NCBI GenBank assembly: GCA_025350445.1
Contig: JANXXV010000263.1
Location: 1 to 29,474 of the forward strand
Source of the DNA: Bryobacteraceae bacterium
GTDB lineage: Bacteria > Acidobacteriota > Terriglobia > Bryobacterales > Bryobacteraceae
Direction: 5' to 3'
Length of the DNA: 29,474 bases
The translations under genes were made by a program, and so were the position numbers. Below are positions 22,590 through 28,769 of the stretch, in pieces (position 1 is the first letter of the stretch; each line of letters starts with the position of its first letter). Below the pieces are notes generated by a model. That model was not told the origin of the DNA. It did no database searches and saw nothing but the letters and a program-made list of their open reading frames with translations.

Positions 22590-24788
22590 ATGTCGGCAGG
22601 CGTAACCGCGGTGGACGTCCTGATCTCACGGCAACAGCTACGTGCTTTCCACGTAACCGGCAAAGGGCTGGACCACGCCGCGCCCGATGGACCGTTGCGG
22701 CCTGCCCTGTTGGATCAATTGCCCGGATTGCCGCGGCTGGAATCGGAGTACCCGGTCTATGTGGAGCAGGGGCAGCTGCCGCGGCCGCTGGTGGAGTTCC
22801 TGCAGGGGATCGTCAAAAAACAACCCGGCGCCTTTCCGATTCTTACCGGTCAGTTGCCGTTGATAGCCCACTCATTTCATAAAGCGGCGCAGCATTTGGA
22901 GCATGCCGCAATCGGCGATGTTGCGGAAGCGGCTCTCGCCTGCGCCGCCACCATTCTCGAATCTCTGCACATCGACCAACAACAGGTTGGGAAAGAGATC
23001 GCGCGGCTGCGAAAGGAAATGCATCCAGGAACATGGATTGTCCCCTTTACCGCGCGTGCGGCGCCGATTCTGTATGCGGCGGCGCTGGAAGCCTCACGCG
23101 GGACGGCGCGCGGGCATTTCATCGAGAGCCTGAAAGAGTGCCGGGACCGGCTGAGGGAATTGCTGCTTCTGGATGACTCCCATTCGCCGGACGCTGGTTC
23201 GCCGGAATCGCTTTCTGCCTCGCTGGGAATGGAGGCCAACGCGTTCTTCAGCACCAATGTGCTGGCGGAAGCCCTCCACCGCCCCGCCGCTGCTTTGCAC
23301 TCTATGGAGCGGGAACGGCGGCTTCGCTGTGAAGCGGCGCTGGTCACCCTGGACGCCGCGCTGGAACGGGCAGCAGCCGAGCCTGCTATCTACTACTTCT
23401 CCGCCGTTGACAATCCCCCGGCGGTGACCCCGATCCGTGCAACGTTCCGGCACACGCCGAACGCATTCGCGGACGCGCTCGAGTTTTGCGAAGAGGAATT
23501 GAGCCGGCTGGCAACCACCCTGCGTGCGCTGCGAACCGCGCGGTTGGAACTTCAGTCTGCTTACGAGCCTTGCATTCACGATGATCTGTTGGAGCGTTTT
23601 GACTGGCAGGCGGCGGATGCCTGCGAACTGGCGGCGCTACCTGCGATTGTCGTCCTGGAATCAGCCGAACGGCTGGCTGAGAAGTCTTTGACCAACTTTG
23701 GACAGGCGTTGCGGTCTGGCCTGCCCATACAGATCCTGGTCCACGCGCCCGGCCTTTCTGCAGATGCTCTCAAGGGTTTTGTGCCGGATTTCGGATACCT
23801 CTCGATCGCGCACCGGGAAGCTTTCGTCCTGCAATCTTCCCTTTCCTGCCCTAGTCATTTGGTTGCCGGACTGGCGGCGATGGCGGGCAGCCAGCGAACC
23901 GCGGTGGCCATCGTGTCGGTGCCGCCGGCGGATGCCGAGGCAGGTCAGGCCTGGACGGAAACGCTTTTGCTGTATCTTTCGCGCGCCATTCCTGTCTATC
24001 GCTACGACCCCGGCCTGGGAGCAAGCTGGCCCGATCGCTTCGCGCTGCTTACGCCTCAGTGCGGCGCAGGCTCAGCGGATGTGTTGACCGCAGCCCATGC
24101 GATTGCCATCTCCCGCCGGTTCGGAAGTCAGTTCCGCCTGCTTCCGAATCTCGCCTGGGACGCTGAGCAAATGGAACTGTGCGAGTATCTGGAGAAGTAC
24201 AACCTGCGACCGCCCCTGGCTATTCCCTTCTTGTGGGTGCTGGACGCCGAGGGCAATCCGCAACGTGCCGTGATTACACGGGAAGCCGTGAATCTCTGCC
24301 GTGAGCGCGCGCGGAGCTGGAAAATCTACGAAGAACTCGCAGCCATCCGTCCAGCTTCAGAGGGGAAGCCGAGTGAGCCGGCGGATGAAGATCAGGCCAG
24401 GAAGGAAGGGGCAAAGCAAGCTATCTATCGTATTGCTGCCATGCTTACTGACGCGCAGGCAGCTCCAGTTGTGCGCGTGGAATCCGCGGCTGCTCCCGAA
24501 ATCACAACGGAAGCTGCGCCGGAAGCTGCGGCAGAGGCCACGGCCGAGCCCTACATCGATTCATTTCTCTGCACCAGTTGTAACGACTGCATGAAGATAA
24601 ATCCGCGGGTATTTGGTTACGACGCCAACAAACAGGCATACATCGCGGATGCCGGGGCGGGAACATTCGCCGAACTGGTGAAGGCGGCCGAAGGTTGCCC
24701 CGCCGGGTGCATCCATCCGGGGATGCCGCGCTCCGGCGACAAGACGGCCACACCGCGTATGGTGGAAAGAGCGGCCAAGTATTCCTGA
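22590..24788 (+). CDS. PFOR C-terminal-half homologue with degenerate TPP module and ferredoxin tail
   Basis: A 732-residue protein, GGAGG 6 bases upstream, 9 bases after the beta subunit. Residues about 333-586 follow the PFOR TPP domain colinearly: FDW (337-339), SGLPIQIL (376-383), AHR (407-409), Q415, PSHL (421-424), RYDP (471-474) and IPFLW (545-549) match PFOR 1202-1204, 1241-1248, 1297-1299, 1305, 1311-1314, 1364-1368 and 1456-1460. The TPP-binding residues are gone: D1224 of GGDG corresponds to A359, D1251 to A386, and the SNTGGQ loop and the Cys equivalent to C1336 are absent. Residues about 655-732 carry the same tail as PFOR (CTSCNDC, EGCPAGCIHP), preceded by an Ala/Glu-rich linker. 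The N-terminal 220 residues match nothing I recognise. I infer a non-catalytic electron-transfer or docking subunit. Confidence 0.8.
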   Translation: MSAGVTAVDVLISRQQLRAFHVTGKGLDHAAPDGPLRPALLDQLPGLPRLESEYPVYVEQGQLPRPLVEFLQGIVKKQPGAFPILTGQLPLIAHSFHKAAQHLEHAAIGDVAEAALACAATILESLHIDQQQVGKEIARLRKEMHPGTWIVPFTARAAPILYAAALEASRGTARGHFIESLKECRDRLRELLLLDDSHSPDAGSPESLSASLGMEANAFFSTNVLAEALHRPAAALHSMERERRLRCEAALVTLDAALERAAAEPAIYYFSAVDNPPAVTPIRATFRHTPNAFADALEFCEEELSRLATTLRALRTARLELQSAYEPCIHDDLLERFDWQAADACELAALPAIVVLESAERLAEKSLTNFGQALRSGLPIQILVHAPGLSADALKGFVPDFGYLSIAHREAFVLQSSLSCPSHLVAGLAAMAGSQRTAVAIVSVPPADAEAGQAWTETLLLYLSRAIPVYRYDPGLGASWPDRFALLTPQCGAGSADVLTAAHAIAISRRFGSQFRLLPNLAWDAEQMELCEYLEKYNLRPPLAIPFLWVLDAEGNPQRAVITREAVNLCRERARSWKIYEELAAIRPASEGKPSEPADEDQARKEGAKQAIYRIAAMLTDAQAAPVVRVESAAAPEITTEAAPEAAAEATAEPYIDSFLCTSCNDCMKINPRVFGYDANKQAYIADAGAGTFAELVKAAEGCPAGCIHPGMPRSGDKTATPRMVERAAKYS

Positions 24789-24815
24789 TAAGAATGCCTA
24801 GGAGGAGTAGCAGAC

Positions 24816-25199
24816 ATGGACGACCCAAAACCGACACTGTATGAACGGATCGGGGGTAAGCCGGCGCTGAACCAGATGGTGGAAGAGTTTTACGGCAGAG
24901 TGCTCGCGGATCCGGAATTGAACCCTTTTTTCCTTCACGCGTCAATGGAAAAGCTGCGTCACATGCAGTATGAATTCCTTTCGGCGGCACTCGATGGTCC
25001 AATTGAATATTCCGGAGAGCCGGTCTACACAGTCCATCACGGCAGAGGCATCGGCAACCACCACCTGGAGCTATTCCTCAATCACCTGCTGGAAATCATA
25101 AAGGCGGCGCATCCCGATGAGCGGGACGTCCTCGACATCATCGATCGCATCAACCTTTATGCGGATCAAATAACCGGATCGGCGGGTACCGCGGAATAG
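24816..25199 (+). CDS. glbN: Group I truncated haemoglobin (trHbN-like)
   Basis: A 127-residue 2-on-2 globin. Proximal haem His is H74 in VHHGRGI. The distal-pocket pair Y26 (B10, EFYGRVLAD) and Q51 (E11) corresponds to Tyr33/Gln58 of mycobacterial trHbN, which supports NO dioxygenation. GGAGGAG precedes the ATG at normal distance, and the gene lies 27 bases after the 732-residue protein's stop, so it is the operon's last gene. It would bind O2 or NO, plausibly shielding the O2-labile oxidoreductases encoded just upstream. That role is inferred from context. Confidence 0.9.
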   Translation: MDDPKPTLYERIGGKPALNQMVEEFYGRVLADPELNPFFLHASMEKLRHMQYEFLSAALDGPIEYSGEPVYTVHHGRGIGNHHLELFLNHLLEIIKAAHPDERDVLDIIDRINLYADQITGSAGTAE

Positions 25200-25274
25200 G
25201 CGGATCGTTTGCGGCGTGTTGGCCGGGAATGAGCGCCAAGATGCCCGCGTCCGGTATCGAAGCGCGGTAATTGC

Positions 25275-25430
25275 CTATCGGACTCGCCGGTCCAGCAAAA
25301 GACGTATCGCAAACGGAACTTCATCGGGGTATGTTGCGCACCACGCGATGATCCGCTCCAGCTTGAGTGAATCGTCTGAAATGCCGCTAATCTCAACTAA
25401 CTCGGCTTCTACAATCTGTGGATCTCTCAT
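25275..25430 (-). CDS. Small acidic hypothetical protein, 51 residues
   Basis: An ATG at 25430 opens a 51-codon frame (starts MRDPQIVEAELVEISG, ends LLDRRVR) with sensible codon usage and a predicted helical, acidic N-terminal half. The ATG follows an in-frame TGA directly (TGAATG). That TGA closes a 42-codon frame starting at a TTG at 25556, which suggests coupled translation of two tiny genes. No recognisable family and no clear Shine-Dalgarno. Confidence 0.45.
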   Translation of the reverse strand: MRDPQIVEAELVEISGISDDSLKLERIIAWCATYPDEVPFAIRLLLDRRVR

Positions 25431-25556
25431 TCAATTCCAGAATCGCATAGTTCCATGCCCGAAGACACCACCCGCCAAGCCAAGGTTGGAGACAGTGGTG
25501 AAATAAGCCAAAATCTGCTCAGGTTGACCTAATAAAGGCAAGAATATACTTCGCAA
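25431..25556 (-). CDS. Possible small ORF or 5' gene fragment starting in the direct repeat
   Basis: From a TTG at 25556 a short frame of about 41 residues runs to the TGA at 25431 (MRSIFLPLLGQPEQ...GTMRFWN). Its first seven residues are identical to those of the frame starting at 27115, because both begin inside copies of the same 28-bp repeat. It may be a fragment of a larger lost gene, a real small gene, or chance. No ribosome-binding site is apparent. Confidence 0.25.
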   Translation of the reverse strand: MRSIFLPLLGQPEQILAYFTTVSNLGLAGGVFGHGTMRFWN

Positions 25557-25564
25557 GTCACATT
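25537..25564. repeat. 28-bp direct repeat, copy A
   Basis: The core GGCAAGAATATACTTCGCAA is followed by G-TCACATT. It is identical to 27096-27123 at 27 of 28 positions (G at 25557, A at 27116). The flanks are unrelated on both sides. The two copies are 1559 bases apart in the same orientation and enclose a lower-GC segment with a secreted protein and the Doc-like module. Confidence 0.8.
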
Positions 25565-25590
25565 GGTTGAGACATGGCGAATCGTCTTCC

Positions 25591-26064
25591 TTACTTCAGT
25601 GGGGATCGTAAAATAGGTTGATCATCTGGTCCTCGGATTTGCTCTCCGATCACGACGAAGCGTTTGATGATTATTGTTATGCGGGAGCCATCAATCTGAA
25701 TCGCTACTAGTTGTTGCCGAAGGTGTTCTGCGGAGCTGAAAGTTGCAGTCAAACCTCGCGACAGGTTAGTGATAGATGATTCCAGTGCGCTCACCTGCGG
25801 GTTTGTAAGGGCCTTGCCGATCAGCGCATCTGTAAAGTCCCCAGCGAAGTCCGAAACGACCGCACTCGACGGCTTGCGATCAGCGGAAGCGAGCGCCATT
25901 ATTTCACGAGTGAGCCGTTCAGCAATGGAGGTTCGAGCGGCCACTGGGGATGTTCTTAGCGCTCGTAGGATAGAGCCCAGATTACCTCCCCCTTTATCTG
26001 TCACTGTGGGCTGTGCGTCTCCGGAAACTCCAAACAAGAGCAAGTACGCCATGATAACTTTCAT
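25591..26064 (-). CDS. Secreted hypothetical protein, 157 residues
   Basis: No family recognised. The N-terminus (KVIMAYLLLFGVSGDAQ) is a short Sec-type signal peptide, cleavage expected near residue 17. The mature part is about 140 residues, mainly predicted helical, with no Cys and a basic C-terminus. The start lies six bases from a TATAAT box and no Shine-Dalgarno is present, so the message may be leaderless. Codon use is less GC-biased than in the flanking operons. Confidence 0.6.
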   Translation of the reverse strand: MKVIMAYLLLFGVSGDAQPTVTDKGGGNLGSILRALRTSPVAARTSIAERLTREIMALASADRKPSSAVVSDFAGDFTDALIGKALTNPQVSALESSITNLSRGLTATFSSAEHLRQQLVAIQIDGSRITIIIKRFVVIGEQIRGPDDQPILRSPLK

Positions 26065-26070
26065 GTCCCA

Positions 26071-26076
26071 ATTATA
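26071..26076 (-). promoter_or_regulatory. Candidate -10 box (TATAAT) for the 157-residue secreted protein
   Basis: Reading the minus strand, TATAAT ends six bases before the ATG at 26064. This would put the transcription start at or next to the start codon. The -35 region at 16-18 base spacing (AAACT-like) is poor. Support comes from the perfect -10 match and the absence of a ribosome-binding site. Confidence 0.4.
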
Positions 26077-26220
26077 GAGCTTCTCGCATCGTTAGTTTTC
26101 CTTGAAGCATCGAAGCGCTAGTGGGTGATGATCTACCGAAATATCCTGGCCACATCCTAAAAGCGGCGGCTTAGGCTCCCGCCTTATGCTGTGGGCTGAC
26201 AACTTGCAGCCATTGGAATT

Positions 26221-26355
26221 TTAATGAGGGCGTGCTTTTGGCGCGTTCTTCTTGCGGGGGTTCTTCGCTAATGGCCTATCGGCCTGCTCAGCCTTCAGCA
26301 AGTCTTCCTTTGACACCTTCAGCACTGTGCGGAACGCGGGTCTAGGCGCTGCCAT
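26221..26355 (-). CDS. Small basic hypothetical protein, 44 residues
   Basis: An ATG at 26355, 44 bases after the Doc-like gene stop, opens a 44-codon frame: MAAPRPAFRTVLKVSKEDLL at the start, then a Lys/Arg-rich tail (NPRKKNAPKARPH). Composition and the VLKVSKEDLL core resemble tiny conserved proteins often encoded near toxin-antitoxin genes, but I cannot name a family. A 17-codon frame at 27345-27398 on the same strand contains the related string LTKEDFVKEEAG. Confidence 0.5.
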   Translation of the reverse strand: MAAPRPAFRTVLKVSKEDLLKAEQADRPLAKNPRKKNAPKARPH

Positions 26356-26399
26356 GGAGTTTCGGTTGCTAAATGTGGTTCAGCCTTCATAATTTCAGT

Positions 26400-26876
26400 C
26401 TACTCCTCATCTGCTGAACTGGAATCCATATCGGCTAGTTCGCCAGACGGAGCGACTAACCGCGATGCGAGCCACAGAACTACCTCAGTTCCGCCCCTGA
26501 CTGTCAAGCCCTCGGCTACTTCGTTTACATACTTTATGACTTCTTCCTGCGAGGCTTCAATCGTTAATCCTAGTGACGCTAGAACCGTCATGGTTGACGT
26601 CCACGCCACCCGCTTGTTGCCGTCTGAAAAGCACTGAGTTCTGGCTAGGTAGTAAAGCAGATGTCCCGCGAAGCAGAGCCCACGCAGCGCGCCGATTTCC
26701 TCGCCACGCATCAACTCTGAATGCCACGCACTCCCGAGCTTGCCCTCAACGCAATCACGCGACTCTGGCTTCACTCCTGGCTTGTTGCCGCCATACGCGT
26801 CGAGCCCCTGCCGATGAAGTTCGAAAACTTCATCGCCACCACCGATCAGATATAGATACGGCTCGGATTCGCTCAT
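26400..26876 (-). CDS. Doc-like (Fic/DOC family) protein lacking the motif histidine
   Basis: A 158-residue protein of the death-on-curing type. The Fic/Doc core motif reads Q81-C-F-S-D-G-N-K-R89, followed by the usual helix (VAWTSTMTVLASLGL). In Doc and Fic proteins the first position is the catalytic His; here it is Gln, so phosphotransferase or AMP-transferase activity is doubtful, while the D-G-N-K-R loop is intact. The ATG at 26876 overlaps the upstream small gene's TGA (ATGA), typical of an antitoxin-toxin pair. The C-terminus is acidic (DMDSSSADEE). It may be a detoxified toxin, a pseudo-enzyme, or active by a variant mechanism. Confidence 0.75.
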   Translation of the reverse strand: MSESEPYLYLIGGGDEVFELHRQGLDAYGGNKPGVKPESRDCVEGKLGSAWHSELMRGEEIGALRGLCFAGHLLYYLARTQCFSDGNKRVAWTSTMTVLASLGLTIEASQEEVIKYVNEVAEGLTVRGGTEVVLWLASRLVAPSGELADMDSSSADEE

Positions 26877-27115
26877 CGAGCCAACTCGGCTAACGCCGTA
26901 TCCCATCTGGCAAATACATATTCCCGCCTATCAAGGCGAATCCGTCGCTCATCACTCGGTTGGATTCGAAGAACGCGCTTACCACTGAGATTGGCCAGGG
27001 CCAGTACCCTAACCTTCGATTCGCGGTGCTCCAACGCCAAATCCACTTGTTGTTTGGTCGCCTGAAATGTAGTCTCTGAGCCAGTCGCATCCGAGGGCAA
27101 GAATATACTTCGCAA
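26873..27115 (-). CDS. Hypothetical partner (putative antitoxin) of the Doc-like protein
   Basis: An 80-residue charged protein encoded immediately upstream and overlapping the Doc-like gene by four bases. It starts at a TTG (27115) inside repeat copy B; an in-frame CTG further upstream is another possibility, and no Shine-Dalgarno is seen. The C-terminal half (RVLALANLSGKRVLRIQP...) is basic and beta-prone. It does not look like a classical Phd. Antitoxin role is inferred only from order, size and coupling. Confidence 0.5.
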   Translation of the reverse strand: MRSIFLPSDATGSETTFQATKQQVDLALEHRESKVRVLALANLSGKRVLRIQPSDERRIRLDRREYVFARWDTALAELAR

Positions 27116-27123
27116 ATCACATT
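27096..27123. repeat. 28-bp direct repeat, copy B
   Basis: The second copy of the 25537-25564 repeat, one mismatch, same orientation. It covers the start region of the 80-residue putative antitoxin on the minus strand. Confidence 0.8.
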
Positions 27124-27138
27124 TGATAGAGTGCGTCA

Positions 27139-27339
27139 GTGACTACCGGAGGCAAAGAGCGGATTATCGAGAGTTGGGACTTCCCGCCGATAGAACTGAT
27201 GGAACTTAAGCGTCGGGACCGCGATGAAGCCTTGCGCGATATGGACGATCCAGACGCGCAGCAACCAGTAATAGAGCGGCGTTACGAAGATTTCTTAGAT
27301 CGCATGCTGGCTGATCCTAGCGGGGCGACTTCTTCTTAG
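27139..27339 (+). CDS. Small acidic hypothetical protein, 66 residues
   Basis: A GTG at 27139 opens a 66-codon frame rich in Asp, Glu and Arg (KRRDRDEALRDMDDPD) with no Cys and no membrane segment. It is divergent from the putative antitoxin with 23 bases between the starts. An in-frame TAG lies just upstream, so GTG is the first usable start. No family recognised and no Shine-Dalgarno. Codon pattern looks coding, but evidence is limited. Confidence 0.4.
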   Translation: MTTGGKERIIESWDFPPIELMELKRRDRDEALRDMDDPDAQQPVIERRYEDFLDRMLADPSGATSS

Positions 27340-27344
27340 CCTGC

Positions 27345-27398
27345 TTCTTCCTTCACGAAATCTTCCTTCGTCAGTCGTTCCGGACGCATAATCAAGTC
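27345..27398 (-). other. Short remnant resembling the 44-residue basic protein
   Basis: A 17-codon frame (MRPERLTKEDFVKEEAG) between the small plus-strand gene and the Gfo/Idh gene resembles the RTVLKVSKEDLLKAEQA part of the small protein at 26221-26355. This may be a decayed second copy; the similarity is short. Confidence 0.25.
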
Positions 27399-27418
27399 TC
27401 CAACAACCCCTTGGGCGC

Positions 27419-28744
27419 TTACCCGTGCGCAGCCCAATCGAAGCGCTTCCGCGTTTTCCACTTACCGCCCGTATAGTCGGGGACCTGCTGCGGCGCCGCC
27501 CCCTGGCGAATGGACGCTGCGGATAGCGGCGTCAACGCGCTCCACGTCACGGCTTCATATACATCGATTCCCGGCATACGGTTTTCCCGCAGGCAGCGGT
27601 AAAAATGCTGCAGCGTGAAATAATCTCCGCCGCTATGACCTGCGTTCTTCGCCGCTGCGCTATTTCGCAACCAGTAGGGATGATCATATTGCGCGTAGTA
27701 GTTCTCGAAGCCTTCCCAATCCTTCGATTTCCAATCCAGGTACACGCCGCGCTCGTCGTCCACCGATCCTTTGGTTCCCTGCAGCGTGTAAAAGCCCATG
27801 CGATGCGGCCGCGGGGAGGCATTGTCGAAGCGCAGGTAAACCACCGCGCCGCTCTCGGTCCCAATCAGCGTCAGCGAGTTGTCGCCGTTCCAAGTGTCGA
27901 TCCGCGCGGGCGCACTGTCCGGGCCGAACCGCTTCACCGCGTAGTTATGAAATCCGCGCGCCGGCGTCATCATCGAAACGCAAGTGGTGAAGCGGTCGCC
28001 CCGGTTGATTCCAAGCGCCTGCGACACCGGGCCCAGCGAGTGGGTGGGATAAGTATTGCCGATCATGTTCGGATCGCTGTTCTCCTCGCCCCTCCACGTA
28101 AGCGACCCGCCGGCGTTGAACTGCAGATCGCGCGTGTTGTGGATATAGCCGCATTCGGCGAAGGCCGGCGTTCCCAGCAGTCCGTCCTCCACCATGCGCA
28201 GGGCCATTAAATTATTGCGGCTGAAACAATAATTCTCGGCCAGAAAGTAGCCGGCGCTGCTTTCTTCGGCCGCCCGCACCAGTTGCCAGCCTTCCTCAAT
28301 AGAGTGGCACGCCGGAACCTCACTGAAAACCCACTTTTTCGCCCGCAGGCTGTCGATCGCCATGGGACCATGCAGCACTGCCGGGGCCGTCAGAAAGACC
28401 GCTTCCACGTCGTCGCGCTGCAACAGCCGTTTGTAATCCGCGGGTCCGGCGGTGAAGAGCGCGGGCTTTGCACCGCCATGGCTCTGCACCAGATCCGCGC
28501 CCCGGGATGCCGCTTGTGGGTCAATGTCGCATAGCGCACTCACTTCTACCGATCCCATGACGAGCGAAGTTTTCAATACCGCGGTTCCTCGCCCGCCCAC
28601 GCCGATGACGCCGATGCGAACTTTTCGGTCACCCGCGCCGCTTACGCGCGGATATAACGTGATGGCGCCCGCCGCCGCGCTCAGAAGAGTTCTGCGGCTC
28701 GGCCGATGCCTCGGGTCCATTGGAAAAAAGGGTTGGTGGTCCAT
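27419..28744 (-). CDS. Gfo/Idh/MocA family oxidoreductase with Tat leader
   Basis: About 441 residues. A twin-arginine leader (RPSRRTLLSAAAG) precedes a Rossmann domain with GVIGVGGRG (about residues 45-53, counted from the chosen start) and the family's EVPACHSIEEG and AENYCFSRNN segments, then the Gfo/Idh/MocA beta-sheet domain. These NAD(P)-dependent enzymes oxidise or reduce sugars and glycosides; Tat-exported members keep a tightly bound nucleotide. Start options are ATG 28744 or 28720; the longer track would run into the divergent transporter. Divergence from a sugar-acid-type transporter suggests a shared carbohydrate pathway. Confidence 0.87.
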   Translation of the reverse strand: MDHQPFFPMDPRHRPSRRTLLSAAAGAITLYPRVSGAGDRKVRIGVIGVGGRGTAVLKTSLVMGSVEVSALCDIDPQAASRGADLVQSHGGAKPALFTAGPADYKRLLQRDDVEAVFLTAPAVLHGPMAIDSLRAKKWVFSEVPACHSIEEGWQLVRAAEESSAGYFLAENYCFSRNNLMALRMVEDGLLGTPAFAECGYIHNTRDLQFNAGGSLTWRGEENSDPNMIGNTYPTHSLGPVSQALGINRGDRFTTCVSMMTPARGFHNYAVKRFGPDSAPARIDTWNGDNSLTLIGTESGAVVYLRFDNASPRPHRMGFYTLQGTKGSVDDERGVYLDWKSKDWEGFENYYAQYDHPYWLRNSAAAKNAGHSGGDYFTLQHFYRCLRENRMPGIDVYEAVTWSALTPLSAASIRQGAAPQQVPDYTGGKWKTRKRFDWAAHG

Positions 28745-28753
28745 GCCAGATTG

Positions 28754-28759
28754 TATACT
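28754..28759 (+). promoter_or_regulatory. Candidate -10 box (TATACT) for the MFS gene
   Basis: TATACT lies ten bases before the ATG at 28770, inside the 25-base gap between the two divergent starts. No clear -35 box and no Shine-Dalgarno, so a very short leader is likely if the box is real. Confidence 0.3.
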
Positions 28760-28769
28760 GGAACATCTC

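Noticed and set aside
22590..24788. The 732-residue protein as an active PFOR or as a simple ferredoxin
   Set aside because: It lacks domains I/II, the gamma domain and all TPP-binding residues, yet is far too long and too similar to the PFOR TPP domain to be only a ferredoxin.
25200..27418. CRISPR array or integrated phage
   Set aside because: Only two repeat copies 1.5 kb apart are present, with no regular spacers, integrase or structural phage genes.
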